Shown here: piece by piece, positions 63,270 through 64,000 of the stretch
Numbering within the stretch: position 1 is the first letter of the stretch
Layout: each line of letters starts with the position of its first letter
From: Chlorobiota bacterium
GTDB lineage: Bacteria; Bacteroidota; Bacteroidia; Bacteroidales; VadinHA17
DNA length: 64,000 nucleotides
Direction: 5' to 3'
NCBI GenBank assembly: GCA_013152085.1
Contig: JAADHC010000003.1
Coordinates: 28,539-92,538 of the forward strand
Notes under the pieces: generated by a model
Told to the model about the DNA's origin: nothing
Seen by the model: only the letters and a program-made list of their open reading frames with translations
Databases searched by the model: none
Translations under genes and position numbers: made by a program

Positions 63270-63629
63270 CCGCCCGCCTTCTAACACACAATCCTTAAAT
63301 GGTCATACTAAGGCTAACTCATTGCGTTGTTTCAAATATTTGCCGTTAATGGTCAGCACAACTTTATTTTTATAACAAGTATAACTATCGTGCAGGTAGT
63401 TTTTCTGCTCGAAAAATTGTATAAACAAGTTTTAATTGAATCCCAAAGTTTCTTTTACCTTAATAAAAAATTTCTCTTTCAACTCTTTATCGTCTAAAAA
63501 TAATTCAATCAGTATTATATCAAAGTTTTGAGCTATGTTGATCACCACCTACTTTATCAGTTCACCGTTGTCAGTTATAAAGTTGGGTTCTTTTTTAAGC
63601 TGCTTTTCTAACGTTTCGTACAGTTTCAT
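63270..63629 (-). pseudogene. decayed N-terminus of a type III restriction-modification DNA methyltransferase
   Basis: From ATG 63629 one frame gives about 120 codons with three in-frame stops: TAG at 63551-63549, TAA at 63434-63432, TGA at 63305-63303. The sequence around them (MKLYETLEKQLKKEPNF, then FIQFFEQKNYLHDSYT, KYLKQRNE and PFKDCVLEGG) matches what I recall of Bacteroidota site-specific adenine methyltransferase (Mod) N-termini. There the stop codons would be Trp, Gln and Trp codons. Similarity ends at GG near 63270, before any methyltransferase motif. It is a single-frame decayed fragment, truncated at its 3' end. Confidence 0.7.
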
Positions 63630-63670
63630 TTATATAAATTCCTTTTCAGTTAAAAGTTATTTTTCAGTCG

Positions 63671-63818
63671 AACGTTGACTAATATATGACTGGTTCTATT
63701 GGCTTACGTACAACATTCGAAAGTGTGGTTTATTCCGAAATTATGCCGTTTTGACTTGAAAATTAATATTTCTTAGTCAAACAACAGCATTGATTCTGAA
63801 AACCCGGTTAGCAACGTT
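63671..63818. repeat. inverted AACGTTGaCTAA ends around a 148-bp AT-rich segment
   Basis: AACGTTGACTAA (63671-63682) and TTAGCAACGTT (63808-63818) are inverted, with one base difference. The segment lies between two decayed minus-strand gene fragments. It could be the footprint of a small non-autonomous element or a recombination site. Confidence 0.35.
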
Positions 63819-63830
63819 ATCTATGCATCA

Positions 63831-64000
63831 TTAATATCCCCAATTCTTATTGCATTCATTTTGACGTTCCCATTCCATAGCGGCTTCTCTCGTTGTAATA
63901 TTTCCTTCTTGAACAATATGACCATCCCTCCAGTATTATCGTCTCCCAATAAAAGTTGAATAACGGCCAGAGTTTCTATGTTCAGATTCTCGTCTTTGAA
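63831..64000 (-). pseudogene. second decayed or partial gene fragment at the right edge
   Basis: On minus, a frame enters from beyond the window (RRESEHRNSGRYSTFIGRR), meets one TAA at 63938-63936 and continues as YWRDGHIVQEGNITTREAAM to a final TAA at 63833-63831. The coherent protein character on both sides of the stop suggests a real gene with one nonsense change. I do not recognise the family. It could instead be a short intact ORF beginning after the stop. Confidence 0.4.

Overview
The window is chromosomal DNA of a member of the Bacteroidota, most likely an anaerobic or facultative Bacteroidales-type fermenter. The evidence is family content (DUF4301 protein, PepSY-like lipoprotein, Bacteroidota-style IorAB, second Rel homologue) and promoters: many genes are preceded by the Bacteroidota -7 element TAnnTTTG, in several cases with TTTG about 19 bp upstream. 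Gene density is high. There is no rRNA, tRNA, intact insertion sequence or CRISPR array that I could see.

Layout. 1-4760: rpsF-rpsR-rplI (minus; rplI is cut by the window edge), then divergent dnaX, icd and ferritin. 4854-7473: a membrane protein and a secreted M28 peptidase. 7679-14497: a seven-gene efflux operon (TetR, TolC, HlyD, two ATPases, two permeases) that resembles E. coli ybhGFSR with the double ATPase split into two genes. The TetR start lies in four exact-period 13-bp palindromic repeats. 14571-17911: PLP-dependent sulfur amino acid enzyme, NapH-like polyferredoxin, TlpA-like thioredoxin. 18019-18943: a REP-associated tyrosine transposase flanked on both sides by near-identical tandem palindromes. 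19185-22851: a probable nitrogen-oxide module (cupin, YgbA-type protein, outer-membrane channel, octaheme HAO-like cytochrome) behind an FNR-like palindrome. 22984-29323: Gfo/Idh oxidoreductase, PepSY-like lipoprotein, DUF438/hemerythrin/PAS protein, and a UPF0182 membrane protein behind a start-less gene remnant. 29387-39011: DsrE-like and FMN-binding proteins, IorAB, DUF4301, Pit phosphate transporter with PhoU-like tail, receiver protein, Crp/Fnr regulator with a DHOD-like enzyme. 39237-46711: Asp-box propeller protein, gamma-glutamyltransferase, an unusual operator-rich gap, an unknown protein, and a nitrilase-family amidase. 46696-49641: FAD/Fe-S glycolate or D-lactate dehydrogenase-type fusion. 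49840-55373: pta-hbd-ackA-ptb-(small ORF)-buk, an acyl-phosphate energy conservation cluster. 55438-63188: SDR, barrel protein, DAACS and SSS transporters, small winged-helix-like protein, long Rel protein with an altered hydrolase site. 63270-64000: decayed genes, including the N-terminus of a type III restriction-modification methyltransferase with three in-frame stops.

How it fits together. Amino and keto acid fermentation (IorAB, gamma-glutamyltransferase, peptidase, transporters) would feed acyl-CoAs into the two phosphotransacylase/kinase pairs, with hbd on the butyrate side. The nitrogen-oxide module may handle nitrite, hydroxylamine or NO as electron sink or stress. Accessory or mobile material is limited to the RAYT/REP locus, the UPF0182 locus and the right edge.
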